The position numbers and the translations under genes are program-made. Under the pieces are notes generated by a model. The model made no database searches. It was not told where the DNA came from and was given only the letters and a program-made list of their open reading frames with translations. From Streptomonospora litoralis (GTDB lineage: Bacteria > Actinomycetota > Actinomycetes > Streptosporangiales > Streptosporangiaceae), in NCBI RefSeq assembly GCF_004323735.1, contig NZ_CP036455.1, forward strand, positions 1,545,101-1,609,100: a DNA stretch of 64,000 nucleotides, in the 5' to 3' direction. The first letter of the stretch is position 1, and each line of letters starts with the position of its first letter. Positions 23,795 through 31,870 of the stretch are shown in pieces.

Positions 23795-25456
23795 TCACCC
23801 CGCACACTCCCCGAACGGGACCAGTTCGCGGCGGCCCCGCGGACCGGGCGGGGCGAGGTAGCGGGCGCCCGTGGCCGTGAGCGTCGCAGACTCCCACCCC
23901 GTGGTGCTGCCGAACGACAGACCGGCCAGAGTGGCTTCGGCCGCGAACTCGCGGCCGTTCGATTCGGCGGCGTAGCGGACGGTGCTGTAGGTGCCCTCAT
24001 CGAACAGCAGGCGGTCGAAGGGGGTCACGGCGCCTGGAGACCGTGCCCGCGGGGAGGTGGCGTCCTTCGGGCGGCCGGTGGTGCCGAGGAACGACAGGGC
24101 GAGCACCGGCTCGCGTTCGGCCAGCCAGCGGCGGACGGTGCCCCTGTTCGCGTCGGTCACGGCGAGGCGGGCCGTGCCGACGACGTGCCCGTGCGCCTCG
24201 TCGGCGCGAACCGTCTCGATGCGGATCCCGGTCAGTTCGCCTGTGCGGCGGTTGCGCGTGGTGGTCAGGGCGGCCCTGGTGAGCCGGTTGCGCGCCTGCT
24301 GCGAGCCGAGCACCGACCTCGGTGCCAAGGGGCCGACGTCGCCCGACTCGGCGAACTCGAAGGCGACGGTGCGGGAGGTGGTGCCGCGGCGGTGGTCGAC
24401 GCCACGGGTGAAAACGGCGCTGCCCTCGGCACCGGCCGACACGAGGTGCAGGAGGTCGAAGCCGGCGGCGAAGTCGTCCCTGCGGTGTGGTTCGCCGGAT
24501 TCCCCGCGCGGTTCCGACCGGCCGTCGGGGGGACGGCGGTTCGGGGAGCGTCCAGCATCGGGGTCGGGGCCCGAGTCGGAGCTGGAGCCGGGGGCGCCGG
24601 GGTCCGCGCCGGGGACGTCGTCGGACTCGGCGCGCTCGCCCTCCGGGTCGGCGTCGGGAGGTGGGCGGGGCCTGCGGTCGGGCGTGGCGACCTTCACCCC
24701 GGCTTCACCGGTCAGATGGGCACCGGCGCTGGTAGAGGTCTCGCGGCGGTCGGGAGGTGGCAGGGTGTCCGCTGCCGTACCGTCACCGAAGACCTCTGCG
24801 GCCTTGCCGACGATCTGCGCGCCCAGCGCGTCGAAGGCGCCGCTGTCCTGACCGAGGTTCTGCAGGTGCTCGGCGCGGGCGACGCGTTCGCGGAACCGAC
24901 GGGCCTCATCCCGCGAGGCGAAGGTCCACACACGCGTTTCCGCGACACCGCCGTGCACACCCGCGCTGATACCCAGTTCGGCCTCGGCGACCGGACCGGC
25001 CTGGAAGCCCCAGCGGAATGGGCTCGGCGCGTCGGCCGAGCCGTCCAGCGTGCGGGTCAAGGCGACCTCTGCCGTGCCGTTCGAGTTGACGCGCTCGCCG
25101 ATGCGCACCCGCCCGCTGGGACTGGCGGCGACCGACAGGCCCGTCGACGCCGTGATCCGGTGGGTGTCCGTCGTGCACGGCTTCGGGAGGAGGTCGTTAT
25201 TCCCTCGCCGACCGGATGCGCAGTCGCCGAGATCCAGCGCGATGCAGACGGCGCGCTCCAGTTCGGCCAGCAGCCGGCGGCCGTGGTCGGTGGTCCCGAA
25301 GAGGGCGACGCCCAGTGCGCAGGCGAGGACGACGACACCGGCGTAACCGACAGCGGCGGCGCCGTGGTCGTCGGCAGTCGAGCACGCGCGCCGGCGGTGG
25401 CAAGGGGAGTGCGGGCAGTGAGAGGGGCGGTGGGGGCGGAGTGGACAGGCAGCCAT
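23795..25456 (-). CDS. Long pilin-like membrane protein of the Tad locus
   Basis: 553 residues from ATG 25456. After a Cys/His/Arg-rich leader, one hydrophobic helix (about 31-54, DDHGAAAVGYAGVVVLACAL) resembles the Flp-type helix of the pilin and NlpC genes upstream. The downstream pattern TDHGRRLLAELERAVC...DC echoes the DATRKYVC...DC of the NlpC protein. A large external part follows with a Pro/Asp/Ser-rich linker (about 250-310) and no recognised domain. It is last on the minus strand of the Tad cluster, 233 bp beyond the lipoprotein gene. It may be a surface or pilus-associated protein; function unknown. Confidence 0.65.
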   Translation of the reverse strand: MAACPLRPHRPSHCPHSPCHRRRACSTADDHGAAAVGYAGVVVLACALGVALFGTTDHGRRLLAELERAVCIALDLGDCASGRRGNNDLLPKPCTTDTHRITASTGLSVAASPSGRVRIGERVNSNGTAEVALTRTLDGSADAPSPFRWGFQAGPVAEAELGISAGVHGGVAETRVWTFASRDEARRFRERVARAEHLQNLGQDSGAFDALGAQIVGKAAEVFGDGTAADTLPPPDRRETSTSAGAHLTGEAGVKVATPDRRPRPPPDADPEGERAESDDVPGADPGAPGSSSDSGPDPDAGRSPNRRPPDGRSEPRGESGEPHRRDDFAAGFDLLHLVSAGAEGSAVFTRGVDHRRGTTSRTVAFEFAESGDVGPLAPRSVLGSQQARNRLTRAALTTTRNRRTGELTGIRIETVRADEAHGHVVGTARLAVTDANRGTVRRWLAEREPVLALSFLGTTGRPKDATSPRARSPGAVTPFDRLLFDEGTYSTVRYAAESNGREFAAEATLAGLSFGSTTGWESATLTATGARYLAPPGPRGRRELVPFGECAG

Positions 25457-25689
25457 GGTCGGCCTCGCAGCGGGACACGGGGTACCCGGGGCGGCGGGGC
25501 GGGGCGGCGTCGTCCATGCGGGGGCGCGGCGGCTGCGGCACGGAAGAGGCGGGTCGGCACCCGAACGGGGCGGGTTTGGGTGGGCTCGGGAATCGGGCGG
25601 CGTCTGCTCAGGTGGGGCGGCCTCGGGGGCGGGAGGACGGTCGGGGGCGGAGTCGGGGCGTTGCGTCGCCGGCTTCCGGCATCAGCGCG

Positions 25690-26616
25690 TCATCCGGCGG
25701 GCGCGGTCACCGGCGTGACGTCGTTCCAATCGCGCAGGGACAGCGCGAACCAGCGGGGCTGCAGGCCGGTGCGGTCGGGCGGGAGGTGCTGGAAGTAGGC
25801 GACCGGGCGGTTCTCGTCGTCCACCCACAGTTCGACGTCCACGGCGGCCTCGCCGAGGTTCATCGCCGTCAGCGTCGCGTACTCCCGGCGGGCGTAACCG
25901 ACCGCGTTTTCATGCAGGTCGTCGATGTAGGCGGTGCCTTTCCAGTGGGACACCGGTTCTCCGTCGATCTCGACGGCGCCTTCCAGCCGCAGATCGGAGC
26001 CGTCGGCGACGGTGGCGGTGATGTGCGAGCAGTTGGCGCCGCGCGCGGCCGCGAGATCCTCGGAGTAGTCGGTGGGGACATCGGTGGAGTCCAGCGGCCA
26101 GAAGTCGCCGCCGCTGTTCGCGTGCAGGCCGTCGTCGGTGGCGATGGAGCCCGCGGTCTGCGTCTGTGCGGGGGAGAGTTCGCCGTCGTCGTAGTCGCGT
26201 CCCGGGACGAAGGCGCCCTCGGGCATCGACTGCGTCGCGCCGCCGTCGACGGCGTAGGCGCCCGAGCCGTCGCCGTCGCAGCTGAGCCGTCCGGTGTTGA
26301 CCGTCACCAGGCCGCTGCTGTCGAAGCTGAGCAGCTGCCAGGAGGCGGATTCGGCGGTGTCGAGGGCTTCGGGCAGCACTTCGGCGAGTTCCGCACGGCT
26401 GCGGGCGTCACCGGGCGTGGGTACCGAATCGGGATCGGCCGATGCTCCGGGGGAGCCGACGCAGGAGGCCAGCAGGGGTGTCAGCAGGAGGACCGCCACG
26501 GGCAGCTTGAGTGCTGTCACCGCTGGCACGGCGGACCGACGCCGCGCGCCGTTGCCGAAGCCCGATGGCTGCGCTCGCACACTCACCTGCTTTCGAAGCC
26601 GATTGCCGTCGCTCAT
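25690..26616 (-). CDS. Secreted lipoprotein of the Tad locus
   Basis: 308 residues from ATG 26616, overlapping the NlpC/P60 stop by 4 bases. A long n-region leads to a hydrophobic stretch and lipobox LLASC (Cys about 52). The mature part is mostly beta-like, with segments SWQLLSFDSSGLVTVNTG and, near the end, VDVELWVDDENRPVAYFQ, a pattern shared with actinobacterial LppX/LprG-like lipoproteins, though this is only a resemblance. It is translationally coupled to the hydrolase, so the two probably act together outside the membrane. Confidence 0.75.
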   Translation of the reverse strand: MSDGNRLRKQVSVRAQPSGFGNGARRRSAVPAVTALKLPVAVLLLTPLLASCVGSPGASADPDSVPTPGDARSRAELAEVLPEALDTAESASWQLLSFDSSGLVTVNTGRLSCDGDGSGAYAVDGGATQSMPEGAFVPGRDYDDGELSPAQTQTAGSIATDDGLHANSGGDFWPLDSTDVPTDYSEDLAAARGANCSHITATVADGSDLRLEGAVEIDGEPVSHWKGTAYIDDLHENAVGYARREYATLTAMNLGEAAVDVELWVDDENRPVAYFQHLPPDRTGLQPRWFALSLRDWNDVTPVTAPAG

Positions 26617-27275
26617 CCCTGGGGGACCCGCGCCTGGCCGTACCAGATGGACTCCCAGTGGGAATTGCCGATGACCTGCACCACTTGAACGGGATCGCCG
26701 GCGTGCACCATCTGCCCGCCGCCGATGTACATGCCCACGTGGGTCGGGGGCGGATAGCCCTCCATGGTGTGGAAGAAGATCAGGTCGCCCGGTTTGAGGT
26801 CACTCTTGGGGATGCGCTGAAGGGAGTTGATCTGCGTCCATGTCGTCCGCGGGATGGAGACTCCGGCTTCCCGCCAGGATTCCATCATCAACGAGGAGCA
26901 GTCATAGGACTGCCGCCCGCGCGCACCCCACTGGTAAGGCTTCCCGCGCTGCGCCAACGCGAATTCGATAGCTACTTTCGCGCTGCCTTCGCCGCGGACT
27001 TCCCCGTCCCAGGCGCTGGCAAGAGTCCAGGTGTACTCTTCAGGCTTTTCCGGACGCTCCCGCTCGACCCAGGTCTCCTCACCGCAGTCGGGGCCCTCGA
27101 CGCGGCAGACGTACTTCCGCGTGGCGTCATGGAGGGTATCGCCGATCGACGACATCGACAGGCCGACGACGATGACAGCAGCGATACCGATAAGTGCGGC
27201 ACTCTCCAGAATCGAGGCGCCACGATCGCTCCCGTTGCCGTGAAAGCGGGCGAGTATCCTCTTCGGCCCCGTCAC
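26613..27275 (-). CDS. NlpC/P60 peptidoglycan hydrolase with Flp-pilin-type N-terminus
   Basis: 220 residues from GTG 27275, chosen for the AGGAGG site nine bases upstream. The N-terminus is a short basic leader, then DRGASILESAALIGIAAVIV (about 17-36). This is the same G|ASILE prepilin-peptidase motif as in the Flp pilin of this locus, with Glu at mature position 5. A linker with Cys pair (VCRVEGPDC) leads to an NlpC/P60 domain with catalytic YDCSSLM, THVGMYIG and VHAGDP. The family cuts stem peptides of the wall. The pilin-like anchor suggests it is processed and placed at the pilus base to open the wall; that is inference. Confidence 0.85.
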   Translation of the reverse strand: MTGPKRILARFHGNGSDRGASILESAALIGIAAVIVVGLSMSSIGDTLHDATRKYVCRVEGPDCGEETWVERERPEKPEEYTWTLASAWDGEVRGEGSAKVAIEFALAQRGKPYQWGARGRQSYDCSSLMMESWREAGVSIPRTTWTQINSLQRIPKSDLKPGDLIFFHTMEGYPPPTHVGMYIGGGQMVHAGDPVQVVQVIGNSHWESIWYGQARVPQG

Positions 27276-27304
27276 CGGATCATCCTCCTCGGGGTAGATG
27301 GGGA

Positions 27305-27865
27305 TCAGCTGACGGGGACGTTTTTGATGGGGTCGAATCCGGGGATTTCGACGTCGACGGTTTCTACGTCGGGGATGTGGTACATGGCCCAATAGTCCAA
27401 CGATTCCCCAGGCCGAACGAAAGCGGAATAGGGAATTCTGGGCGCATATCCTGAACAAGTGCAATAGTTTTGTTTGTCCATCAACGGGAGGTATTGGATA
27501 TTTTGGGTTGCAAGTGTGATTCCACTGAACATCGCCTCTCTGTATAGGAAAGTAGAGTTTTCAAATTGGGTGTAGTGAATATCTTCGTCTGTCTGGTTGT
27601 TCGTTATTCTTAGGGTGATCGACGCAAACCCGCTGGATTCTGATTTATCCAATTGAAGTACTTCCGCGGTTGCGTCCTCGAACTCTTCCTTGCCATTACT
27701 TTGCGCGCTTCCGACGGGCGATGGTGACGAGATTGGACTCGGAACCTCCGATTCCTTCGCGCCTTTTGTATCTGCCAGGCTGTCGCGAGACAAAGGAAGC
27801 CAAGCGCAAAAGACCGACGTAAATACCAGCGTCACCGTCAAGGCGTGAACGACACGTTTTTGCAC
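27305..27865 (-). CDS. Exported hypothetical protein, AT-rich gene
   Basis: 186 residues from GTG 27865, preferred because AGGAG lies seven bases upstream; a longer TTG-start frame opens at 27886. A signal or anchor helix (about 8-27) precedes a Ser/Pro linker and a beta-rich domain ending VDVEIPGFDPIKNV. ASITLRITNNQTDED and NYCTCSGYAPRI are distinctive. The pattern 'hydrophobic residues plus CTCSG' parallels ECYCSNWE in the OmpA-domain protein upstream, so the two may share a fold. Base composition is much lower in GC than neighbouring chromosome. No family recognised. Confidence 0.7.
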   Translation of the reverse strand: MQKRVVHALTVTLVFTSVFCAWLPLSRDSLADTKGAKESEVPSPISSPSPVGSAQSNGKEEFEDATAEVLQLDKSESSGFASITLRITNNQTDEDIHYTQFENSTFLYREAMFSGITLATQNIQYLPLMDKQNYCTCSGYAPRIPYSAFVRPGESLDYWAMYHIPDVETVDVEIPGFDPIKNVPVS

Positions 27866-27875
27866 TCCATAGCTC

Positions 27876-28949
27876 CTATCGGGCAAATGTGATTGTCACG
27901 CGCCGGTTCTTCTTTCTTCCCTCTTTTGTCTCGTTTGTGGCGATTGGTTGATCTGATCCATGCCCTTCAACCTCAAACTCTACGTTTGATCGGCTGACCA
28001 AAGAGGCGAGTGATTCCTCGACCGCGCTTGCTCGCTCATGCGAGAGGGGATTATTGATCGAGTCAGTGCCGCTGCTGTCAGTATGGCCGTCAATTTTTAT
28101 TGAACTATCGGACGCATCGTCAATCTCGTTTGCAACTTGCTTCAATTTCTCTCTCGCTGTAGTGCTGAGAGTAGCTTCATTGAGGTCAAACAACACGTCT
28201 GTGGATAGCGAAATCGATACCTCGTCCCCGGTCTCTTCACGAACTGTGCCGTCTGCCAGTTCGTTCTCGATGGAACGAAGGTTCCAAATCTTCGAGGGAG
28301 CTAGGTCGCTCGTAGCCGAATGCTCAGACCTTGCCGTCCGCTGCTTGACGGGAATGTCGAGGATCGGTGGAGCTATGGCGGACCCAAAGATCATTGAATC
28401 GACCTTATCCGGAGGAGCAGGGAATGCGACCCAAGCACTCAAAGTCTCGCCGCCATCCAATTCCAATTTCTCCCAATTGCTGCAGTAACACTCGCCATTG
28501 GCGTACAGCATCGGAAGGTGCTTCTTCCTGTTTTTTCCATCGATCAGGAAGAAGGGTTGAAAATCGGCAGAGCCCTCGCCTTCGCGAGGAGGATTGGGGA
28601 TTCCTGCCTCCTCGGAGCCGAGGTTTCTTATCGATAGCTCAAGTACAACCGCAGTATTCTTCTGTCGATTTAATCCGTGTATGTCAATGCGCATGCTATC
28701 GCCGGCCGCCGTCGAAGTCGTGGTCGTGCTGCCAACGATCGGATTTCTGGAGGGGCTGGGTGGAGCTCCGGATTGCAAAGGCGGAGAAGTGGGCTGCTCG
28801 TGGTTTTCATCGGTGCCTCTCTCGTCACCGCTTGTCACGCACGAGGTAAGCAGCGCAATTACGAGTATCAGTACGCTTGGAAACAGGGGGAATCGAGTTC
28901 GGAGGGGGCGAAGAGGGCGATTGCCTGCTCGCGATTCCTGTTTCTTCAT
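27876..28949 (-). CDS. OmpA-domain lipoprotein in a Gram-positive Tad locus
   Basis: 357 residues from ATG 28949, overlapping the TadG-like stop (ATGA). Lipobox LLTSC (Cys about 37). A middle beta-rich domain with ANGECYCSNWEKLEL (about 150) precedes a C-terminal OmpA peptidoglycan-binding domain (about 240-355): VLFDLNEATLS, IKIDGHTDSSGTD, NNPLSHERASAVEESL and KKNRRVTI. It would be tethered to the membrane and bind the wall. OmpA-like proteins accompany Tad loci in other bacteria. The gene is AT-rich compared with the rest of the window. Confidence 0.85.
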   Translation of the reverse strand: MKKQESRAGNRPLRPLRTRFPLFPSVLILVIALLTSCVTSGDERGTDENHEQPTSPPLQSGAPPSPSRNPIVGSTTTTSTAAGDSMRIDIHGLNRQKNTAVVLELSIRNLGSEEAGIPNPPREGEGSADFQPFFLIDGKNRKKHLPMLYANGECYCSNWEKLELDGGETLSAWVAFPAPPDKVDSMIFGSAIAPPILDIPVKQRTARSEHSATSDLAPSKIWNLRSIENELADGTVREETGDEVSISLSTDVLFDLNEATLSTTAREKLKQVANEIDDASDSSIKIDGHTDSSGTDSINNPLSHERASAVEESLASLVSRSNVEFEVEGHGSDQPIATNETKEGRKKNRRVTITFAR

Positions 28950-29644
28950 GACGGCGTTTCTCTTTGAGGTGGAGCAAATGCCAAGTCGTCCCCTGTCGGT
29001 TTGTATATGTACTGACCTTCTGAGTCGGTCAGTCGCACATCGATCAATTGTTGAGCGTGGGCAAAGCTCTCAACGCGTTCGCCAGCGCAGGACAGTGCTA
29101 CGACATCAATTCCGTCAAGAACATACCGGCAATCGGGAACAACAACCTCGGCGATTGCTGCCGCATTTCCTGTGTGTGTCGATCCTTCTTCCTCTGCGTT
29201 CTCCTGGCCGCAGGTGATATTCGACCAATGTCTGCTTCTATCTTCCTGAAGTTCGCGCTGACAATTCGAAGTCTGGATCTCTACGCGAACGATATTTCCT
29301 AGGTTTCCCTGGCTGTCATCGCTTGCCCGAATGTTTTTAAGGATTGCCCCATTTGTCTCGGCATAGCGCTCCGCCGCTGCCCGGCCTTTAGCTGCATCAT
29401 AGAGGCGGCTGTACGGCGGCTCGGCATTGGCGAGTGACCGCGCTGCGTTGTCGCGAGCCACCCCAGCAGCAGCCAAGGCGGCGGCATCAGCAGCGGTCTG
29501 CGCATCGCTTCGGAAGTTGTTGGCGCTTCCGAGGCGGACGAAAAGCAGCATTATCGCGAGAAGCGCTACCGTTAGACCAACGAGCATAAACAGGTTTGCT
29601 TGACCAAGATCCCTGTTGGAAGGCCTACGCGAACGAATGAACAT
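28946..29644 (-). CDS. TadG-like pilus assembly protein
   Basis: 232 residues from ATG 29644. The N-terminus DLGQANLFMLVGLTVALLAI (about 12-31) is the TadE/TadG-type pseudopilin helix, followed by FRSDAQTAADAAALAAAGVAR, the classic segment of TadG-like proteins. Four Cys lie in the outer part (about 129, 145, 167 and 181). It is likely a minor pseudopilin or assembly factor in the membrane. It lies 14 bases after the Flp pilin gene and overlaps the OmpA-domain gene. Composition is AT-rich. Confidence 0.8.
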   Translation of the reverse strand: MFIRSRRPSNRDLGQANLFMLVGLTVALLAIMLLFVRLGSANNFRSDAQTAADAAALAAAGVARDNAARSLANAEPPYSRLYDAAKGRAAAERYAETNGAILKNIRASDDSQGNLGNIVRVEIQTSNCQRELQEDRSRHWSNITCGQENAEEEGSTHTGNAAAIAEVVVPDCRYVLDGIDVVALSCAGERVESFAHAQQLIDVRLTDSEGQYIYKPTGDDLAFAPPQRETPS

Positions 29645-29658
29645 CGGTATCAGGGAGT

Positions 29659-29895
29659 CTATTCGGGCGGGTCCAGGACATTCTGGATTGCTCGCGATAC
29701 GGTCGTAGGAATATCGTTAAAAACCTCAAGCTGCATCAACGCAACAGCGACACCACCCACCAGGATGATCACCGCCGCATACTCCAGTATGCTCGCGCCC
29801 CTCTCCCGCTCGCTCCTGCTAGGCGTGAGGCGCTTCGCGGTCGTCGTGATCATTGTTCCGGCGTACAAGAACAGATACAGCAGTTGATTGCGCAT
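29659..29895 (-). CDS. flp: Flp-type major pilin
   Basis: 78 residues from ATG 29895, with GGGAGGG upstream; ATG 29853 would give a shorter, more typical leader. The prepilin motif RERG|ASILEYAAVIILVGGVAV (about 30-50) has Gly before the cleavage point, Glu at mature position 5 and Tyr at 6, as in Flp pilins. The mature protein would be about 44 residues. It is the probable pilus subunit. No prepilin peptidase gene is in the window. The 129-bp gap upstream (29896-30024) probably carries its own promoter, with an AT-rich TTATAA on the minus strand near 29945. Confidence 0.85.
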   Translation of the reverse strand: MRNQLLYLFLYAGTMITTTAKRLTPSRSERERGASILEYAAVIILVGGVAVALMQLEVFNDIPTTVSRAIQNVLDPPE

Positions 29896-30024
29896 TCATC
29901 CCTCCCGGGCGGGTCCCGTGGGGGCTGGGGACCCTGGCGACTGTTTATAAGTTACGGGCGTTGCTGCTCGTTGTGTAGGGGGCCGGACTGTCTGTGGACA
30001 AGTCGTCGGCGGCTGTTCTCGGAC

Positions 30025-30924
30025 TCACCCCGTGAAGACACCTCCGAAGTCGACCCCCGAACCCAAGATCATCGCCCCTCCCACCAGCAGGAGCAGCCCC
30101 GGTAGCATCGTCGCCGCAGTGATCGCCGTGACTCGGGGGTTGAGGCGCTGGGCCTTGCGGCGCATGTACTGGGCGTCCTGGCGGCGCATGTCCTGGCCGA
30201 TGTTGAGCAGGGTGTGCGAGAGCGGGGCGCCCAGTTCCTCGGATTGTTGGATGGCGGTGACGAATTTGCCCAGCGACTCGTTGGAGTTGCGCTGGCGCAA
30301 CGCCTGGAAAGCGTCCTTTCGGCTGGTGCCCAGGTCCATCTGGCGCAGGACGACGCGGAACTCGTCGGCCAGGGTGCCCGGCATCGCGTCGGCGACTCGG
30401 GCGAGGGCCTGGCGGAAGGCCAGGCCGGCGCCCACGCTGACCGCCAGGACGTCCAGGAAGTCCGGCAGTTGGCGCTGGATGTCGTCTTGGCGCTGCCTGG
30501 TCTTGAGCAGCAGGTCGGCGTCGGTGAGGAGGACGAAGCAGAGGGCGATCAGCGCCAGCGCGGTCTGCCCGCGGGTGAGTAGCAGTAGCGCGGCGCTGCT
30601 GTAGAGCAGGATCTCGCCGGTTTTGCGCTGCAGATAGCGGTCGACGGTGAGGCTCTCCGGCCGCCCCGCCGCATCGATGCGCAGGCGGATGCCCTCCTGG
30701 CGCTCCTCGCCGACGAGGTCGCGCACCGCGCCCAGGAACGGGCGGCCGATCAGCTCGGTGACGCGGTTCAGGATGAACGTCGACTCCCGTTTGCGCTTCG
30801 GCGGCGCCGCCGTTATGTCGCCGGCCACCTCGCTGCGCCTGGTGAACAGGTACAGCCCCCAGCAGAAGAGCGCGACGACGGCGGCGCCGCCGAGGCCGAG
30901 CGCGAGGACGAGCGGATGCATCAT
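30025..30924 (-). CDS. tadC: Tad pilus platform protein TadC
   Basis: 299 residues from ATG 30924. Transmembrane helix at about 5-27, a cytoplasmic stretch, two helices (about 105-135), then the T2SSF domain with RQLPDFLDVLAVSVGAGLAFRQALA (about 155-180) and EFRVVLRQMDLG. A C-terminal helix follows (about 270-292). With TadB it forms the inner-membrane platform on which the TadA ATPase acts. The stop is followed by 129 bp without a gene before flp. Confidence 0.92.
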   Translation of the reverse strand: MMHPLVLALGLGGAAVVALFCWGLYLFTRRSEVAGDITAAPPKRKRESTFILNRVTELIGRPFLGAVRDLVGEERQEGIRLRIDAAGRPESLTVDRYLQRKTGEILLYSSAALLLLTRGQTALALIALCFVLLTDADLLLKTRQRQDDIQRQLPDFLDVLAVSVGAGLAFRQALARVADAMPGTLADEFRVVLRQMDLGTSRKDAFQALRQRNSNESLGKFVTAIQQSEELGAPLSHTLLNIGQDMRRQDAQYMRRKAQRLNPRVTAITAATMLPGLLLLVGGAMILGSGVDFGGVFTG

Positions 30925-30937
30925 CAGGGCTCCCGGC

Positions 30938-31870
30938 TCAGAAGTCGATGCGGGTGGTGATCCGGCGGACGAGGACGAACCCCGCGAGGAACAGGCCGCA
31001 CGACAGGGCCAGCACCAGGGTTCCGGCCGCGCTCTGGGTCATCGTGCGGATGGCGTCGGGCTGCATCATGTTGACGAGGAACAGCGCCCCGACCCCCATC
31101 GCGAGCAGCGCCCACGCCGTCGAGGTGGTCTCGGTGAGGATGGTGTGCACCTCGCGGCGGGACTCCTTGCGCTCCTCCAGCGTCTGCGAGATCGACCGCA
31201 GCGCCGACACCAGCGCACCACCCGACCGCGCCGAGACCAGCAGCGTCGAGATCAGCACGCCGATCTCGCGGGAGGGCATGCGCTCCCGCAGCTCGCCCAT
31301 CGCCTCCTCGAACGGCAGGCCCAGCTTCATCGACTCCGCCGCGCGGCGCAGCTCCGATCCGGCGGGCTCGTCGAGTTCGTCGGCGGCCATGTCGACCGCG
31401 GTGGGCAGCGCCAGCCCCGCCTGGGTGGCGTTGGACAGCACCCGCGCGAGCTCCGGCAGCTGGGCGGTGAACGCCTCCTTGCGCCGCTCCTCCTGGCGCT
31501 TGAGGTAGGCGAAGAACGCGAAGCCGACGCCGACCGCCGCCGCGACGCCGAACACCGGCGCCAGCGCCTGCCAGACGAAGACCACCGCCAGCAGCGCGGC
31601 CCCCGCCATCAGCACCACGAACGTCGAGACCTTGACCTTCACCCCGGCGCGGGCGAGCCGGTACTCGATGCGCTGCCCCGGTTCGGTGCGCCGCAGCAGC
31701 ACGTCCAGACGGGCGAGCGGGGTGTTCGCGCGGCGTTCGACCTCCAGCAGGGCGCTGCGGGAGGCGAGCCGGCGCCGCTGCATCGCGCCGTCGATGTAGA
31801 GGACCAGCCCGACGACGAACAGGCTGATCACCGCGAACGAAGACGCCAGGATGACCGTCGTGTAGATCAC
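30938..31870 (-). CDS. tadB: Tad pilus platform protein TadB
   Basis: 310 residues from ATG 31870, overlapping the TadA stop by 4 bases. N-terminal helix (about 5-27), a pair of helices near 88-125, T2SSF domain with QLPELARVLSNATQAGLALPTAV (about 140-162) and a double C-terminal helix. The gene order TadA-TadB-TadC and the overlap are as in other actinobacterial Tad loci. Confidence 0.92.
   Translation of the reverse strand: MIYTTVILASSFAVISLFVVGLVLYIDGAMQRRRLASRSALLEVERRANTPLARLDVLLRRTEPGQRIEYRLARAGVKVKVSTFVVLMAGAALLAVVFVWQALAPVFGVAAAVGVGFAFFAYLKRQEERRKEAFTAQLPELARVLSNATQAGLALPTAVDMAADELDEPAGSELRRAAESMKLGLPFEEAMGELRERMPSREIGVLISTLLVSARSGGALVSALRSISQTLEERKESRREVHTILTETTSTAWALLAMGVGALFLVNMMQPDAIRTMTQSAAGTLVLALSCGLFLAGFVLVRRITTRIDF

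Noticed and set aside
23264-25798. 844-codon plus-strand frame over the Tad tail
   Set aside because: Gly/Arg/Pro-rich with no family resemblance. The opposite strand has the helix and Cys patterns shared with neighbouring Tad genes.
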